From: Euglena gracilis
Taxonomy: Eukaryota; Euglenida; Euglenophyceae; Euglenales
Length of the DNA: 64,000 nucleotides
Direction of reading: 5' to 3'
Assembly: GCA_039621445.1 (NCBI GenBank)
Contig: CP154954.1
Span: 6,893,425 to 6,957,424, forward strand
Below the pieces are notes generated by a model that worked only from the letters and a program-made list of their open reading frames with translations, made no database searches and had not been told where the DNA came from. Within the stretch, counting starts at the first letter, position 1; every line of letters begins with the position of its first letter. This document shows positions 50,701 through 59,761 of this stretch, one piece after another. The translations under genes and the position numbers were made by a program.

Positions 50701-51824
50701 TTGGTCCTGGGCCTGTTCAAGAAGAAAAGTAAAAAATAAGACCTGTCCCAGGTTTCCAGCAACGAGTCCTAAATGAACATAGGATTTTGTTCGGGTGACG
50801 TCAGTGACATCTTTGATGCAACTCACCTGGTCTGAATACTCTCGGAAGCAGCTTTCCAATACAGTTGCGGTAAAGTGTTTAATCCTAAGGACACCCTTTG
50901 GGAGGCGTTGGTGCAGGCCTTTGCATCCATAACCTCTGCACAAGTTGCCAAGCTGTATGGTAGCACGCCCTCCCGCCTTCAATTTCTGAAGGCGGCTTGC
51001 CGGGGCCACACTCGCTGTTGAAAGCAACCCCTGGGCTTTAAACCGTCTTTGTAATGATGTTTGCAGCGCACTGGACTTATATCATGCTCCTGGAGACAAG
51101 AATGGTGTCAAAAATAATTGCAAAGTTTTTTGGGGCCGTCCAAACCTTTATGCTCAACAAACGTACAAATTTTTATGCTCCGGATTGTACTCACTCCAGC
51201 TCCATACGACTCCAGGAGAGGAATTCAAGAACAAGAAAGGTAAACAGTGGAAACACAGTGTCGAGTTCTCTGTACAGCATATCCAAGATTCAAATAGAAT
51301 GACTGTGGCGGTTCAACATACACCCCTCTGAGTGCAGATATTTTATAAGTCAGTTGATATTTGTCTCAGTACGTTCTTGGTCAACCAGTTTCTTGTTCAC
51401 CGCAGGTCTTCGTTGCAAAAAAACATGCCTTTCCATGGCGGTTCTGAAAGGAACAAGAGGTTTGCGTATTTACATTGCTCCCGTCACCCTCTCACCAAGG
51501 CCAAGTTTTTTTGACTCACCCCCCTCACCGGCCTATTTGGGGGCAAGGGTTACCAGGGTAATTGGGGATTTAAACGCAGGCAACCCATCTCGCGGTCTGC
51601 ATCGTTTTACACGAAGGGCCCGGCCTGGCCCCTCCCCCTCCCCCACCGCCGACGCATTGCTGCTCCTCGCCCGCCAGCAACAACAGCTCACCATCGCATT
51701 GCTCCTCGTGGCGGCCGGGGGCGTCGCCGCGCTGTGGACCCTAACCGTAACCCTAACCCTAACCCTCCTCCTGGTGGGCGTGGGCTACGCCGTGCACCGC
51801 TACTACAGCCAGCCTGCCACGTGA
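29711..51824 (+). CDS. GRAM-VASt (LAM/GRAMD-like) membrane lipid-transfer-type protein, 5' end missing
   Basis: Exons: 29711-29884 (KKDEKKAG-type charged segment), 30824-30937, 31750-31917, 32258-32494, 34412-34550, 37794-37882, 38059-38208, 39785-39916, 41149-41278, 41877-42025, about 45716-45831, 45987-46054 (or 46072), 46512-46794, 51580-51824; phases agree at nearly all joins, at least 730 residues. GRAM domain: LFELPVPEPLVEDFACAYQK through FNNAITVTTVDGQTHFFTSF. VASt (StART-like) domain: RLEDVFAALF, VVEVQEW, TRTPE/VMYGDCFRAE, HFVKSTMMRR. The C-terminus has a hydrophobic segment (MLLLVAVSLALQWGLLQ), an Ala-rich helix and a second hydrophobic hairpin. Known relatives sit in the ER at membrane contact sites and move sterols. 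The exon at 45716 and the start are the weak points. The last exon contains telomere-like repeats. Confidence 0.82.
29965..30274. mobile_element. CAG-type MITE, family 7 (perfect 8-bp TSD)
   Basis: A 310-bp element beginning CAGGGCGGTCCATAAG and ending CTTAAGGACCGCCCTG, flanked by CTGGGCGC at 29957-29964 and 30275-30282 (identical). It lies in the first GRAM intron, 80 nt after the lysine-rich exon. Partial relatives occur at about 50630-50660 and 58950-59130. Confidence 0.9.
31975..32181. mobile_element. CAG-type MITE, family 2, copy 2 (8-bp TSD)
   Basis: A 207-bp element beginning CAGGCTGAATTG and ending GACCCAGCCTG. The flanks are ACGCTGGA (31967-31974) and ACCCTGGA (32182-32189), 7 of 8 identical. 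It shares the core TTCCGGCGCCGAAGGTGCCG and AGAAAAGGCCATTTT with copy 1. It lies 57 nt into the intron after the second GRAM-domain exon. Confidence 0.88.
32641..33659. mobile_element. 1-kb element with 42-bp terminal inverted repeats, TA duplication
   Basis: The left end (TACTGTCATAGGAAAAAA...) and right end (...TTTTTTCCTATGACAGTA) are exact complements over 42 bp (32641-32682 and 33618-33659). They consist of tandem AAAAAATAACATCYGG units. Further AAATAACATCTGA units occur just inside both ends. TA is the likely duplication. No coding sequence. A family-1 MITE (33053-33366) is nested inside. Confidence 0.8.
33053..33366. mobile_element. CAG-type MITE, family 1, copy 2 (perfect 8-bp TSD)
   Basis: A 314-bp element, closely similar throughout to the copy at 6328. 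It begins CAGGCTTGTGCTTA and ends TAAGCACAAGCATG, flanked by identical ATCCCAAC at 33045-33052 and 33367-33374. Differences from copy 1 are mostly in the lengths of the C and G runs. It is nested in the 1-kb TIR element. Confidence 0.92.
36821..37309. mobile_element. CAG-type TIR element with TGCGCATTTT repeats (7-8-bp TSD)
   Basis: A 489-bp element beginning CAGGGGGGGGGAAAAATGCG and ending GCGCATTTCC, poly-C, CTG. The flanks share TAGAAGG (36814-36820 and 37310-37316). Much of the interior is irregular TTTTTTGCGCATTTTT repetition. It is related in style to the element at 15509 and lies in a GRAM-VASt intron. Confidence 0.8.
37883..38058 (+). other. Nonconventional intron in the VASt region
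   Basis: A 176-nt intron with no suitable GT-AG pair. It begins ATA-CAG-TGC and ends GCA-CTG-GACGG, with CAG at +4 and CTG at -8. CAGTGC pairs with GCACTG over 6 bp. The join HPGPPG/MATQYS keeps phase 0 and restores the VASt segment ending VVEVQEW. Confidence 0.7.
38880..39120. repeat. Degenerate relative of family 1
   Basis: Contains GGGCTATGGGCAGGCAGG, GTGCCTGCTATGGGAAGGCA, a GCGCCGAAG core and AAATGCCGTTTTCC in the same order as the family-1 MITEs, but the terminal CAGGCTTGTGC repeats are not recognisable. Confidence 0.45.
39141..39633. mobile_element. CAG-type MITE, family 11 (perfect 8-bp TSD)
   Basis: A 493-bp element beginning CAGGGGATTTCTCAAG and ending CTTAATAAATCCCCTG, flanked by identical GGGGCAAT at 39133-39140 and 39634-39641. 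Subterminal CAAATCCAGCCAGCAGCC segments recur inside and also at about 16230-16320, where a shorter related copy ends AAATTCCCTG. It lies in the GRAM intron before 39785. Confidence 0.9.
41279..41304. repeat. (GT)n microsatellite forming a splice donor
   Basis: About 13 GT units begin exactly at the 3' end of the VASt exon 41149-41278, so any GT in the tract could act as the donor; only the first keeps the coding phase. Confidence 0.85.
42276..42341. repeat. TA/TG-rich microsatellite
   Basis: ATATGTACATA-type repeats just upstream of an inverted-repeat element (about 42340-42597) with ends ACCGGGGGGGTTGGA and TTCAATTCC, poly-C, GGTAT. Confidence 0.8.
43814..44090. mobile_element. MITE with giant internal palindrome (perfect 8-bp TSD)
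   Basis: A 277-bp element beginning GGCAGCCATCCTCTAAATGC, ending with its complement, and flanked by identical TTATTATT at 43806-43813 and 44091-44098. In the centre, 43891-43937 and 43959-44005 are perfect 47-bp inverted copies around a 21-nt loop. The arms contain AGGGTTAGG telomere-like motifs. It has no coding capacity and lies in the intron after GRAM-VASt exon 41877-42025. Confidence 0.92.
45513..45528. repeat. Interstitial telomere-like repeat
   Basis: GGGTTAGGGTTAGGG, set in GTCAGGACA on both sides. Confidence 0.8.
47093..47109. repeat. Interstitial telomere-like repeat
   Basis: CCCTAACCCTAACCCTA between two GAACTAAGATT-type segments. Confidence 0.8.
47685..48291. mobile_element. 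CAG-type MITE interrupted by a nested MITE (8-bp TSD)
   Basis: The outer element begins CAGGGTTTTTTTTTTTAGTC and ends AGTCTTAAAAAATACCCTG (reverse sense). The flanks are GGTGGGTG (47677-47684) and GGTGTGTG (48292-48299), 7 of 8 identical. The family-3 element at 47733-48084 is inserted in it. Without the insert the outer element is about 250 bp and resembles family 4 (GTGGGATACACTTTT, AGCATTTTT, GGCCATTTT). Confidence 0.8.
47733..48084. mobile_element. CAG-type MITE, family 3, copy 1 (perfect 8-bp TSD)
   Basis: A 352-bp element beginning CAGACAATTGCTTAAGC and ending GGTAAGCAATTGTATG, flanked by identical GTAGGGGT at 47725-47732 and 48085-48092. It contains GTGACTGACTGGTTTT repeats and the GGCGCCGAAGGTGCCGG core. 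A degraded relative occurs near 52430-52680. Confidence 0.92.
48616..48690. repeat. GTGTGGGTGTGG minisatellite
   Basis: Tandem GTGTGGGTGTGG-type units followed by a CAC-free TGTG tract, within the last GRAM-VASt intron. Confidence 0.85.
51738..51766 (+). repeat. Telomere-like CCCTAA repeat inside a coding exon
   Basis: ACCCTAACCGTAACCCTAAC and onward (about 4.5 units, one C-to-G change) lie in frame within the last GRAM-VASt exon. They encode TLTVTLTLT, part of the hydrophobic C-terminal segment. Confidence 0.8.
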
Positions 51825-53225
51825 CCGGGACACAGACCGGTCACATTGTCAAACATGGTCGGTCTCCCTCCCTTCTGTTCTGTTCTGTTCTGTTCCTTCC
51901 TGCCTGAGCTATCAGCTTTTTTGGCAGCATGAGAGACACCGCGTCACACTCCATAGAGTGCCGCCTCTCAATGGCTAGCACGGTTGTGTCTCTCCCCTTC
52001 CTCTGTGACGTCTGCTGTTCACACTTTTGTACATCCTTTGTCCAACGATGCTTCAACGATGAGGCCACCCCCTTCAACGCACATCTGAGAATTGCCTAGA
52101 ATTCCATCACACTGGATAAGAGCCGATGAAATTATGTCAATCTTTGGTTAAGAAATTATTTATCCCTCAAGTCCTCCCGTGGGAATGTTATCTGGTCATA
52201 CTCCCACGGTGCCTGGAGGGTGGCCACTTTGAGGGGGGGGGTGAGGGTAATAGGACCCCACCTAGGGCCCCCCTTGGCACTTTGCCATTTCGACCCAAGA
52301 TTTCCAACGAGGACATATTATTCATCAACGACGTGATTTTTCTTTGAAAAGTTTTGTTCATCAATCCGGGACCCCCAGTTAATCACGTGTAATCGCAGAA
52401 ATTTGGGTGGGTGGGTGGGTGGGTGGTTGACCCTGGGGGGGGGTCACTAACTGACCGCAAGTCTCCCCCAATCACTTAATCACTGGCCGACCCCCCCCCA
52501 TAGGGTGACTGGTTTTTTCAGATGGCTGACTGTTTCTTTGGCCCGGACCCCCCCTCCGCTAAAGTGACCCGCCGCCGAAGGATTCGGAAAATGTGGTCAA
52601 ATTTCCCTTGGATTCCAAAGTGGCTGACCCCCTGAGTGTTAAGGCTGACTGGTTTTCCAGAAGAAAGCGAGCGACTTCTTTTTGGAAGGGTGGAAGTCCT
52701 CCCCCCCCCCCCGGTGGTCTGGTCGTTTGTCAGAGTTTACCTTGGATCTCAAAGGATGTTTCCAACTGCAAACCTGTGAAGATGTCAGCGTCCTCAGTGC
52801 TGAGTGGACTGAGCGAGGCAAGAAAGCTGCCAAATGTCCATATGCAAGCCTCCTCCCTCCTTCAGGGGGTGGGGTGAAGTGGATTTGGGCGTTTTTTCTT
52901 CTTTTTGGTGCAAAGCGCCAGAATTTTTGAAACATTGAAAGTGGTACCCAAGAAGTGCTTCCACTCCCTCCGGGGTCGTAGGTGGTATCCCTGGGTGGGT
53001 GGGTGGGTGGTGGGTGGGTGGGGGACTCCCTCACCCCTCCCCAAGTGTAAGAAGAAACACCTCGTTGCAGAAAAAAGAAAAGACTTGAAAATGGGACCGA
53101 GTTCAAAGTACTCTAAAAACATGCCACCTGACCACACGTTAAACATATCACGGCCCATTCCCCACCACGTCGTCCACGCTCGCCTCCTCGCACAGTGCGT
53201 TCATCTCCCCTCCAACACACCCGAA
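51825..53225 (+). other. Spacer between GRAM-VASt stop and MGST3 copy 1
   Basis: Contains a TTCTGTTCTGTTCTGTTCC short repeat (about 51875), a degraded family-3-like segment (52430-52680) and GGGTGGGT tracts near 52410 and 52995. No coding region was recognised. Confidence 0.5.
53180..53225 (+). promoter_or_regulatory. Candidate trans-splice acceptor and 5' leader of MGST3 copy 1
   Basis: A pyrimidine-rich CGCCTCCTCGCACAG ends about 33 nt before the ATG at 53226. In euglenids many mRNAs receive a spliced leader at such an AG. The assignment is inference, supported by a similar CCTTTCTCCCAG before copy 2. Confidence 0.3.
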
Positions 53226-56032
53226 ATGGCTGTCTCCATCCCGGACGAGTATGGGTACGTGGTGCTGGTGATCGGCCTCTCCTGGTTCCTCAACCTGTAC
53301 CTGATGACCCTCGTGATGAACGCCCGCAAGAAGTACAATGTGCCATACCCGGCGCTGTATGCCGCCCATGGGTTCTCCCTAAACACCATCTTCCTCACAA
53401 CCAACCATCTTTCTGCACGATAGCTTACAGCTTTTCAGTTCTGTTGCACATGTGTGAGGTGGGACCCTGTGGGACCGTTTGGGCATATTAAAACCATGGC
53501 TCATGTGATGTGAAGGATGACAGGTGTGGAATGGGGTGATTTGTTTCCAGACTGTTTCGCCACCTTAACTTTGCAATGGAATATTTGGTTGTTCATCTCA
53601 TCATAAACGCCCCGATTCGCTCTGAACTGCTCACGTGGCTCAACAGTCAGGTGGTAAGAGGCCCACACCCTTTGAGTGAATGGGGAAAAATAGATTTTTG
53701 TTGCAGAATTCTGATTTTTTTGGTTATGTTAACATGGAACGGAACCACTCCATATTCGAATACACATTTCCCACCTCCATATCTTCGTTTGGTGGCACAC
53801 CAGGTTTGGCGTGCCACCCTTCCTACTGGCCAAATGCCTCCAGTACTACTTATTGGTGCCCAAAAACCCCTTGAAAATATCCAACCTCTCCCCCCCCCCC
53901 TGTGCGCAGAGGGCCTCCCCATCACCATCCATTTGCCTGGTCGGAGAGTGACGAAAATGTTGGGAGGGTTTGGAAAGCAGTCACGGGACTCATTTTCCTG
54001 GGGCACCTGGGCTTTTGTCATTGGGGGCCCTGCCAAGGTGGGACGGGCCCATGCCGGGACAGGGAGCACAAGGAGCACGAGAAGTTCAACTCCGTCCAGC
54101 GCGCTCACCAAGGCCAGGGCCGGCTGGGGAATGGCTCATTGTGGCAGACACCCTCCCCCTACCGAAGCGTCATCCCTCTCACCGGCGTCTGGAACCAGCC
54201 GCGCTGCCAATTCCTGCCCCCCCCCCCCCCCCCAATGATGGGCCAGCTGGGACTCCCGGATCACAGCAGCCAACCTTGTCAACCTTGATTTGTGGTGCTC
54301 TTCGCATGAATTCAAATTTGAATGAGATCTTGTCTCATCCCCATGGCTTATCCCCATGGCCTTGGTCGGGGTCATAAATTGCGCACATTTCCCCCCCTCT
54401 CGCTGCTCGGCCACCCCTTCCTGCCCCAGCTGCCCTGGGCGCAATACGCTGGAGTCCTGGGGGCCCGTCCAGATCCTGATGTTGGTAGACGGGCTGCTGT
54501 TCCCCGAGGGGGCCGCCGAGCGTGGGCGCTGGTCTGAAAGCATCATCAGGGGGTTTAAATTTGGGCAGCGGGAATGGGTGTTACTTTTTCACGGTCTATT
54601 TTGGGGGTTAACGCCAAACTGCTAACTCTTTAACTGTAATTCCTGACAATTATATTAGGTGCTGGAAAGCTGGCGTTCACCAACCACACGATACAGATAT
54701 TTCTTTGTTCCAAAAACCAATGGGTTGTGAAAGTCAGTGAAATGTTAATCGAGGCCTGAATTGTGTGTTTTCGCCAGCACAGATTCACTTAGTGGCTCCC
54801 CGGGGGTGGGAGCATTTTCCTGGCCAAAATTCACCCACCCACTTTTTTCGAAAACCCACACACCCACGACCCCCCCCCCCCTGGGCCCACCACCCACCCA
54901 CCCACCCACCCACCCACCCTAACTCCAGCCAAAATCGACCGAAAACGCTGAAATAAAATTTCCGGCTTGGCCTTCGACCTGGCAAAAATTGGATCCGTGG
55001 TGCACCCCACCCCGACCGTGACAAATTGGCTTGTGCTGGGAAGCCTGACAATTTCCCAGGCTTTTCCAATGGTTATTGGGCTTTGACAGCCGGGGGAGGG
55101 GGGGCTGGCACAATCTGTTCACGTATGAGCACAGATGGAAAAAAGACAAATCCAAGGAGGGCAATTCTCAAACCTACACTCATTTTGTGACGTAAAGACC
55201 GTAGAAATGCATGGGGATGCACAGCAACAGCAGTGAGTGACAGCCTGCAATGGAGATGCTTCCGCAACGCGTGCACCGCGTGGCGCACCGCGTGCACCGC
55301 GTGAGAAGATCATTTCCAAATGTGAAATTTTCACAAATTTCCACCAGTACCCCATCTGCAGTTGATTTCCGTTCTCTTTTTTGCCTGGTTTCCTGCCAAC
55401 CAGCAACTTTTGGCCTGTTTGGCTTTTTTTTGGCCATTTTTGACAACGTTTGGTATCTGCAGGTTCAAAAAATGTCTGGAAGCATTTTTCGGAGTTCAAA
55501 GTTAAATACTAACTGGAAAAGTTGGAGTAAGGCGTTATTGCACTCTGGGCTTTTGGGGTGGGCAGTGCTATGGCATCAAGGTGCTGGGTCCCCTAAAATG
55601 ACCATTTCTGAGGGGAATGCGCTTGTTTTGTGTTGTTTCGTGTTCCCAACCGGGACCCAAAATGGATTCACCCCTGAAGGTACCCATACCTCGCAGACCT
55701 GCAGGCTCCTTGGGATACGGCATGCGTGGTGTATCGGATCAGAACAATTTGTACCGGAGACCCAGACTTATCGCCTCCGCATTTTGAAGAGCCCTCTCTT
55801 CCTCAGCCGGGAGCCATCCAGGCCCCTGCCCCCTTCCGCCCGGCAGCCCTGCCCCAAGGCCGCCGCGGCGCTGGGCCTCGTGTGGGTGGCGGCGCGCTTC
55901 CTGTACGGCTGGGGCTACGCCAGCGGCGGGCCGCAGGGGCGGCGGGCGGGGGCGTACCTCTCCGCCCTGGGCTCGTTTCCGCTCATGTTCCTCGCCCTCT
56001 ACGTCGGAGCCGCCCTGGCGAAGCTTGTGTGA
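53226..56032 (+). CDS. Microsomal glutathione S-transferase 3-like MAPEG protein, copy 1
   Basis: Complete, 143 residues, matching the usual size of MGST3 (about 150). Exons: 53226-53363, 54058-54111, 54443-54505, 55856-56032 (stop 56030-56032). Four membrane segments are seen: [54 protein letters not shown]; and FPLMFLALYVGAALAKLV. The MAPEG signature [14 protein letters not shown] (about residues 56-69) is split by an intron between Gln and Asn, and YPALYADREH precedes it. Members are ER membrane enzymes using glutathione for conjugation or lipid hydroperoxide reduction; substrate preference cannot be read here. All three introns lack GT-AG ends. The tandem paralogue begins 3.7 kb downstream. 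Confidence 0.92.
53364..54057 (+). other. Nonconventional intron 1, MGST3 copy 1
   Basis: Ends GCC-CATGGG and CCCATG-CCGG pair over 6 bp; the boundary can slide by one G. The join YA/DREHKEHEKF matches copy 2, where CACGA and TCGTG occupy the same positions, a compensatory pair of changes. Confidence 0.65.
54112..54442 (+). other. Nonconventional intron 2, MGST3 copy 1
   Basis: Begins GGC-CAG-GGC and ends GCC-CTG-GGCGC: CAG at +4, CTG at -8. CCAGGGC pairs with GCCCTGG over 7 bp. The join RAHQ/NTLES restores the MAPEG signature. Copy 2 has an intron at the identical position. Confidence 0.75.
54506..55855 (+). other. Nonconventional intron 3, MGST3 copy 1
   Basis: There is no GT-AG. The boundary is ambiguous by four C residues shared at both ends (TTCCCC/GAGG and GCCCC/AAGG). 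CTG lies at -7 to -5 in one placement. Pairing is limited to short G/C runs. The join LLFP/KAAAALGL fits the family. It contains the GCGTGCACCGCGTG repeat cluster at about 55266-55302. Confidence 0.5.
54778..55042. repeat. Inverted-repeat element with CAGCACA ends and (CACC)n
   Basis: Begins CAGCACAGATTCACTTAGTG and ends TTGGCTTGTGCTG; no matching 8-bp flanks remain. Its left part is an inverted relative of the right end at about 57068-57100 (CACTGAGTGAATTTATG), and similar GGGTGGGT-rich units occur at 56830-57100 and 59200-59410. Confidence 0.5.
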
Positions 56033-58537
56033 AGGCTGAGCACAGGAATTTTTTTCCCACCGTTGGATATTGCAGCGTCCAATTTCATCTATGGGGTCAA
56101 GGCTTGTGGCGGTGAATGCAACCTGGGGCAGTTGAATCAAGCAACGTCTGAAATTTTCAGGCCCCGCAAAGGGGGAGGCTTAAATTGCATCCTTACAACA
56201 ACCTCAAAATATTTCGAGATAGTGCCATCCGCCATATCACTGTAGTTAACCCCCCCCCCCTCTAATAGAAGCACGGGTGCGCTTATAGTGGACCGCCGCC
56301 TCCGGCGGCGGGGGTGCACTTCTATTTGGACCCTGTCTGCGCGATTTTGGTTGATTTTCTTTAGAAATCCCATCAAAATGGGGGGGGGGTGCGCCTGTAG
56401 CAGACCGCCGCCTTCGGCGGCGGGGGTGCACTTTTATTTGGACCCTGCGCTTGTAGCGGCCCCGTGCTTCTATTAGGGGGGGTTTAGTGCCATACACCAT
56501 ACATTTATGCTACGTGCTATGTGCCAATTGGCTGTGGTTGTATTTTTGGCATTTTGCATAAGGCATTTGTGTGTCAGAAGACTTGCACAGCAAAGGGGAG
56601 TTCACAGGGCACACTATATTCAAGGTTTTTGCTGTGTATTTTTCACATTTCACATTCATGCACGAGGATCTTAAACAAGATCCCCGACCGTGACCCTCCT
56701 GGGACAACCCCAAATATGAACTCCGCTTGTGAGAACAATTCAAAAATGTAGAGCCCCTTGTTTACCAAATTTAAATGCCAGACAGAAATAGATTTTGAAA
56801 AGTATCATTGTCTGGAGCATAGATTCATTTAACAGCTGTGTGAGCCCTCCCCCGAGGGGCTTTTCGAGAGTGGATGGGTGGGTTGGGCCCCGGGACTACC
56901 CCCGTGGGGTGCACCATGGGTCAGGTTTTTGCCCGACCAAAAGGCTGGGCCAGTAAGTGTTTTTAGCGTTTTTGGCTGTATTTGGCTGGATTTGAGTGGA
57001 TGGGTGGTTGACCCTCTTGGGGGAGGGGGGGGATTGTGGGTGGGTGGGTTTGGGCCCGGGAAAAAGTACCCCCACCCGGGGAGTCACTGAGTGAATTTAT
57101 GTTCTGAGGCGAAGGCAAAAGGCAACCTTTTCTGGCAAAATAAATTGTTCAGCTTGAGCCTGTGCCATCCAGGGGGGGGCATGCAGATCATCCAAGGGGA
57201 AGGGCCCTATAGTTCCACCCAGAAAGAATTCGGAAAGTTGGGGTTATCTCAGGGGAATAGGGTTAGAGTTAAGGCCAGTCTTCCGGCAATATCTCACTTT
57301 TTTGAAAATTTTGAAATGGGGTGGAGTTTGGTGGAACCGCTTTCGGTCAAAGTTAGGCTGAATTTGGGCCTAATTTCTCCCTTACAAATTACCCCCCCCC
57401 CCTAGTCCCCTAGTCGTACGACCACCCCTCATTTATGACCACCCCCCGGTCACAGATTGCAGGTTATGGGGGTGTTACAACCACCCCCCCCCCCCCGGTC
57501 ACAGGTTGCAGGAACCCGGTCGTACGACAAGGGGGGGGGGGGCGGGTATAATAATATGAAATTTGGGGAGGTTATTGTTGATTGCTGCCCCTCAATTGTT
57601 TGCCGTGTCAAGCTGAAACTTGCCTTTGTCCCACAATATCAAACCATGGTTTCAGCCCTCCCAGGGAGTTCTCGCACACTCTCCGGGGAGTAGCCCCTTC
57701 TCCAGTTGCGACTTTTTATTTTATTTTTGCACGTGCGGCAGTTGGGTGGGAGGTATTTCAAGAGTCCCTTTTTTAAGTTTGTTTTTTTTGTTTTTTTTCT
57801 TTTGAACACACTGCAGGGAATCAGTCTGGTCTGATACGTTCTATTTGTTTTCAGTTTGGTATGAACGTTCTCAGATGCTGAAAGCCTTCAAATGCAATTC
57901 CAGTGCCATCTTACACTAAACTCATTTGGCTGTCGTGTCGGCGAGAAGAAAGTTCACAAACATCTTCTGTGGGGGGGTGACAGATTGGGCAGCACGGAGG
58001 GGGGTGACAATTTCCCGGGGTGACATATTGGCCGGCACAGCTAGGGGTGACAATTGCCCGGGGGCGGCAATTGCCCGGTGGCGTCAATTTCCCGGGGGGG
58101 GGGGGTAATGAATGTTCTCAGATATCCCCCTGGGTTGGTAGATTGAGTGCTTAGACCGCCTCCTCCCAGGGTTGGACTCAAAAATTCTTGGTACGGCCCG
58201 CCACGCAAGTGATCAGGCTGACCGTTGGCAGTCTATTTGTGTTTGCAGTGAAGATGGTTCGTCTCTGTTCTCGCCTCTATGCTTGCGTCTGGGTCCTGCG
58301 ATGCGATCTGAAACGCAGCCGACCCATACAGCGTTAAAATCAACTGATTGGGATTTCTTGCTGGCCAGACCAGTCAATCTGGAAGGCAGGTCCTGATCTG
58401 AGGAGAACCCCCAGGGGAGGGTTTCGTTCAAGTCAAGGTGTCCATGGTTTGGGGTCACGGTGTGTCCCTCTTTTGCTTGATCAGAGAGAGAGTCAGGACT
58501 CCCCCATGCGTAGGGGTTCCGGACCAGGGGGGTCCCT

Positions 58538-58937
58538 CAGGGTTCGATATAAGGAGGGCGTACATGGTTTATGTGGGGGGGTGTCCCCCCCACCCCCCCC
58601 CCCTCCTGGCCCGCAGGGGGGGTCCGGATCTGGACCGACCCTCGGGGGGTACCCGGGACCCCCCCCAAAAAAGGGTCAATTTTTTCCTCCGGCGCTTCGC
58701 GCCGAAAATTTTTTGCATTTTTGGCCAATTTTTGCCCAAAAAGTGCCCAAAATGGCACTTTTGGTCGTTTTGGGGGGTCAAAATTTTTCGGCCCGGCGCT
58801 TCGCGCCATGCCGAAAATCAGTCACCCTGACCGCGCCACTGTTTAGGTGGGGGGAGTGTCCCCTCCCCCCCCCCCCCCTCCTTGCCCGCAGGGGGGTCCG
58901 GACCACCCCCCCCCTCCTCTCCTTATATCGAACCCTG
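58538..58937. mobile_element. CAG-type MITE, family 5 (perfect 8-bp TSD)
   Basis: A 400-bp element beginning CAGGGTTCGATATAAGGAG and ending CTCCTTATATCGAACCCTG (19-bp perfect inverted repeat), flanked by identical GGGTCCCT at 58530-58537 and 58938-58945. It contains GGCGCTTCGCGCC palindromes. A diverged relative lies at about 24500-24770 (TTATATTGAACCC). Confidence 0.93.
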
Positions 58938-59727
58938 GGGTCCCTTCTTTCTCCTCCACGACGACCGCCCCTTGAACACCACCCTAAGCAGCCAACAGCC
59001 GGTCCAGGGGTCGAACTCGAAAGACAAGATGTTGAAAATATATCTTTTGACGTCTGGGTGGATGGGCGATGGTCCAAGGATGCCAGATGTGACTTCTTCC
59101 CCGAAGTCGACCCATTTTTGTTGAAATTTATATGACCCTTTTTTCGGTGAACTTTCCCTTGAATGTGCTTAGAGTTGTTTTTTTTTATACTCCTGGGGTT
59201 GGGTGTGGCATTTGTCAGTCCAGCTCGGCTGAAGGCCTTTGGTGTGATTCTGGGTGGTTTTGGGTGGGTGGGTGGGTGGGTGGGGGTAGAGCCCCCAGGG
59301 GGTTTTGGGTGGGTGGGTTTTTGAAGAAAAAAAGTTGGGTGGTGGGTTTTTGGCCCAGGAAAAGGGGCCAAAAACCCTTTTTGGCCCGAGGTCATTAAAT
59401 GAATCTCTCATCTTAACCTCAAAATACTCCTATTGTGGTCCGTAATGGATGGGATTAGGGTTATTGCCACAATTACAGTCTTTATTTATTGTGACAGAAC
59501 TGCAAATTTCGAGGAAACACGTTGTTTTATATCAATTTTGCAGGTTTTCAAATTTGTGTGTTTCTTATGCCCTCATTTTGAAATCTAAAAATGTCTTTCC
59601 CCCATAAAACATTTTCTGAATGAACAGTGAGTTGAAGCGTAACAAAATAGCAGGATCAAAGTTTCATTTTAACGGTCGGATTCATTCATTTTTCGCCATG
59701 CACAAACAAACACAGCTTCCATAATTT

Positions 59728-59761
59728 GTCTCCTTTCTCCCAGGATCCGTATCCCCCCTCA
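59728..59761 (+). promoter_or_regulatory. Candidate trans-splice acceptor and leader of MGST3 copy 2
   Basis: A polypyrimidine tract CTCCTTTCTCCCAG ends about 18 nt before the ATG at 59762. The inference of spliced-leader addition rests on euglenid biology, not on a signal unique to this site. Confidence 0.3.

Larger units (their letters stand above)
56033..59761 (+). other. Spacer between the MGST3 copies
   Basis: No coding region recognised. Holds an inverted-repeat element (about 56250-56478) with ends CTCTAATAGAAGCACG/CGTGCTTCTATTAG and internal CCGCCGCC(t/c)(t/c)CGGCGGCGG hairpins, GGGTGGGT-type units (56830-57100, 59200-59410), GGTCACAG/GTACGAC repeats (57410-57540), a repeat related to 26960-27060 (57960-58110) and a family-5 MITE (58538-58937). 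Confidence 0.5.
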
